From Candidatus Nitrosocaldaceae archaeon (lineage in GTDB: Archaea > Thermoproteota > Nitrososphaeria > Nitrososphaerales > Nitrosocaldaceae), in contig BPGC01000022.1 in assembly GCA_026002835.1 (NCBI GenBank), forward strand, positions 1-22,986: 22,986 nt of DNA, written 5' to 3'. The notes beneath the pieces are model-generated. The model made no database searches. It had not been told where the DNA came from and saw nothing but the letters and a program-made list of their open reading frames with translations. The position numbers were made by a program, and so were the translations under genes. Numbering within the stretch: position 1 is the first letter of the stretch; every line of letters begins with the position of its first letter. Shown piece after piece: positions 22,887-22,986 of the stretch.

Positions 22887-22986
22887 AGCTAAATACACGA
22901 ATATTTATTGGTTTGACATATTTTCTACTAATATATTTATTAATAATAATAATAACGTTAAAGTTATATTATTAAGGCGTATTCGA

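Noticed and set aside
22935..22956. AAT trinucleotide run as a regulatory or CRISPR-like repeat
   Set aside because: A short simple-sequence tract in AT-rich DNA with no spacers. Nothing CRISPR-like was found anywhere in the window.

Overview
This AT-rich archaeal window most likely comes from a thermophilic member of the Nitrososphaerota (Thaumarchaeota) or a close relative. The lineage rests on four observations. A eukaryotic-type topoisomerase IB and an archaeosortase with the catalytic Cys replaced by Ser are both, as far as I recall, thaumarchaeal traits. A complete reverse gyrase marks a thermophile. Class I LysRS, Tsr3, NreA, DUF99 and archaeal Elp3 are archaeal, and the tRNAs carry bulge-helix-bulge introns. 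The sequence does not fix the genus.

Layout. Positions 1-263 hold a tRNA-Leu(UAA) cut by the left edge (- strand, two predicted introns) and a tRNA-Thr(UGU) (+). The 3' end of the reverse gyrase gene runs 32 bp into the tRNA-Thr on the opposite strand. Reverse gyrase and lysS follow as a - strand pair. Next, 5.2-6.25 kb is a decayed stretch holding a broken AbiJ-like (HEPN) abortive-infection gene. From 6.25 to 11.7 kb lie elp3 and tsr3 (divergent), a GT2 glycosyltransferase, an SRPBCC protein, and a thioredoxin reductase converging on a two-domain protein disulfide oxidoreductase. From 11.75 to 15.3 kb are a 40-aa membrane protein, DUF99, nreA with a C-terminal PCNA-binding motif, the Ser-type archaeosortase coupled to an HExxH peptidase, and a 57-aa membrane protein on the other strand. 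From 15.4 to 22.9 kb are glnA, topoisomerase IB, a degenerate SDR, an SsuABC-type ABC transporter operon, an intact SDR, a tRNA-Leu(CAG) with an intron, and a possible 38-aa ORF at the right edge.

How it works together. Most of the window is housekeeping: translation and RNA modification (lysS, elp3, tsr3, tRNAs), DNA topology and repair (reverse gyrase, topoisomerase IB, nreA), redox (trxB, disulfide oxidoreductase) and nitrogen assimilation (glnA). Many genes have an A/T-rich TATA-like box centred about 23-29 nt upstream of a start codon, as expected for leaderless transcripts. I used this to choose starts for elp3, tsr3, the disulfide oxidoreductase and topoisomerase IB. Internal operon genes show Shine-Dalgarno-like purine runs instead. 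Convergent genes are packed with 0-4 nt gaps or overlaps.

The points most worth a second look are the paired tRNA-Leu introns (including one in the D arm), the Ser-type archaeosortase coupled to a peptidase, the AbiJ pseudogene, the SDR lacking its cofactor glycines and catalytic Lys, the thioredoxin reductase lacking the NADPH-specific arginines, and two unannotated small membrane proteins. I saw no CRISPR array, insertion sequence or integrase.
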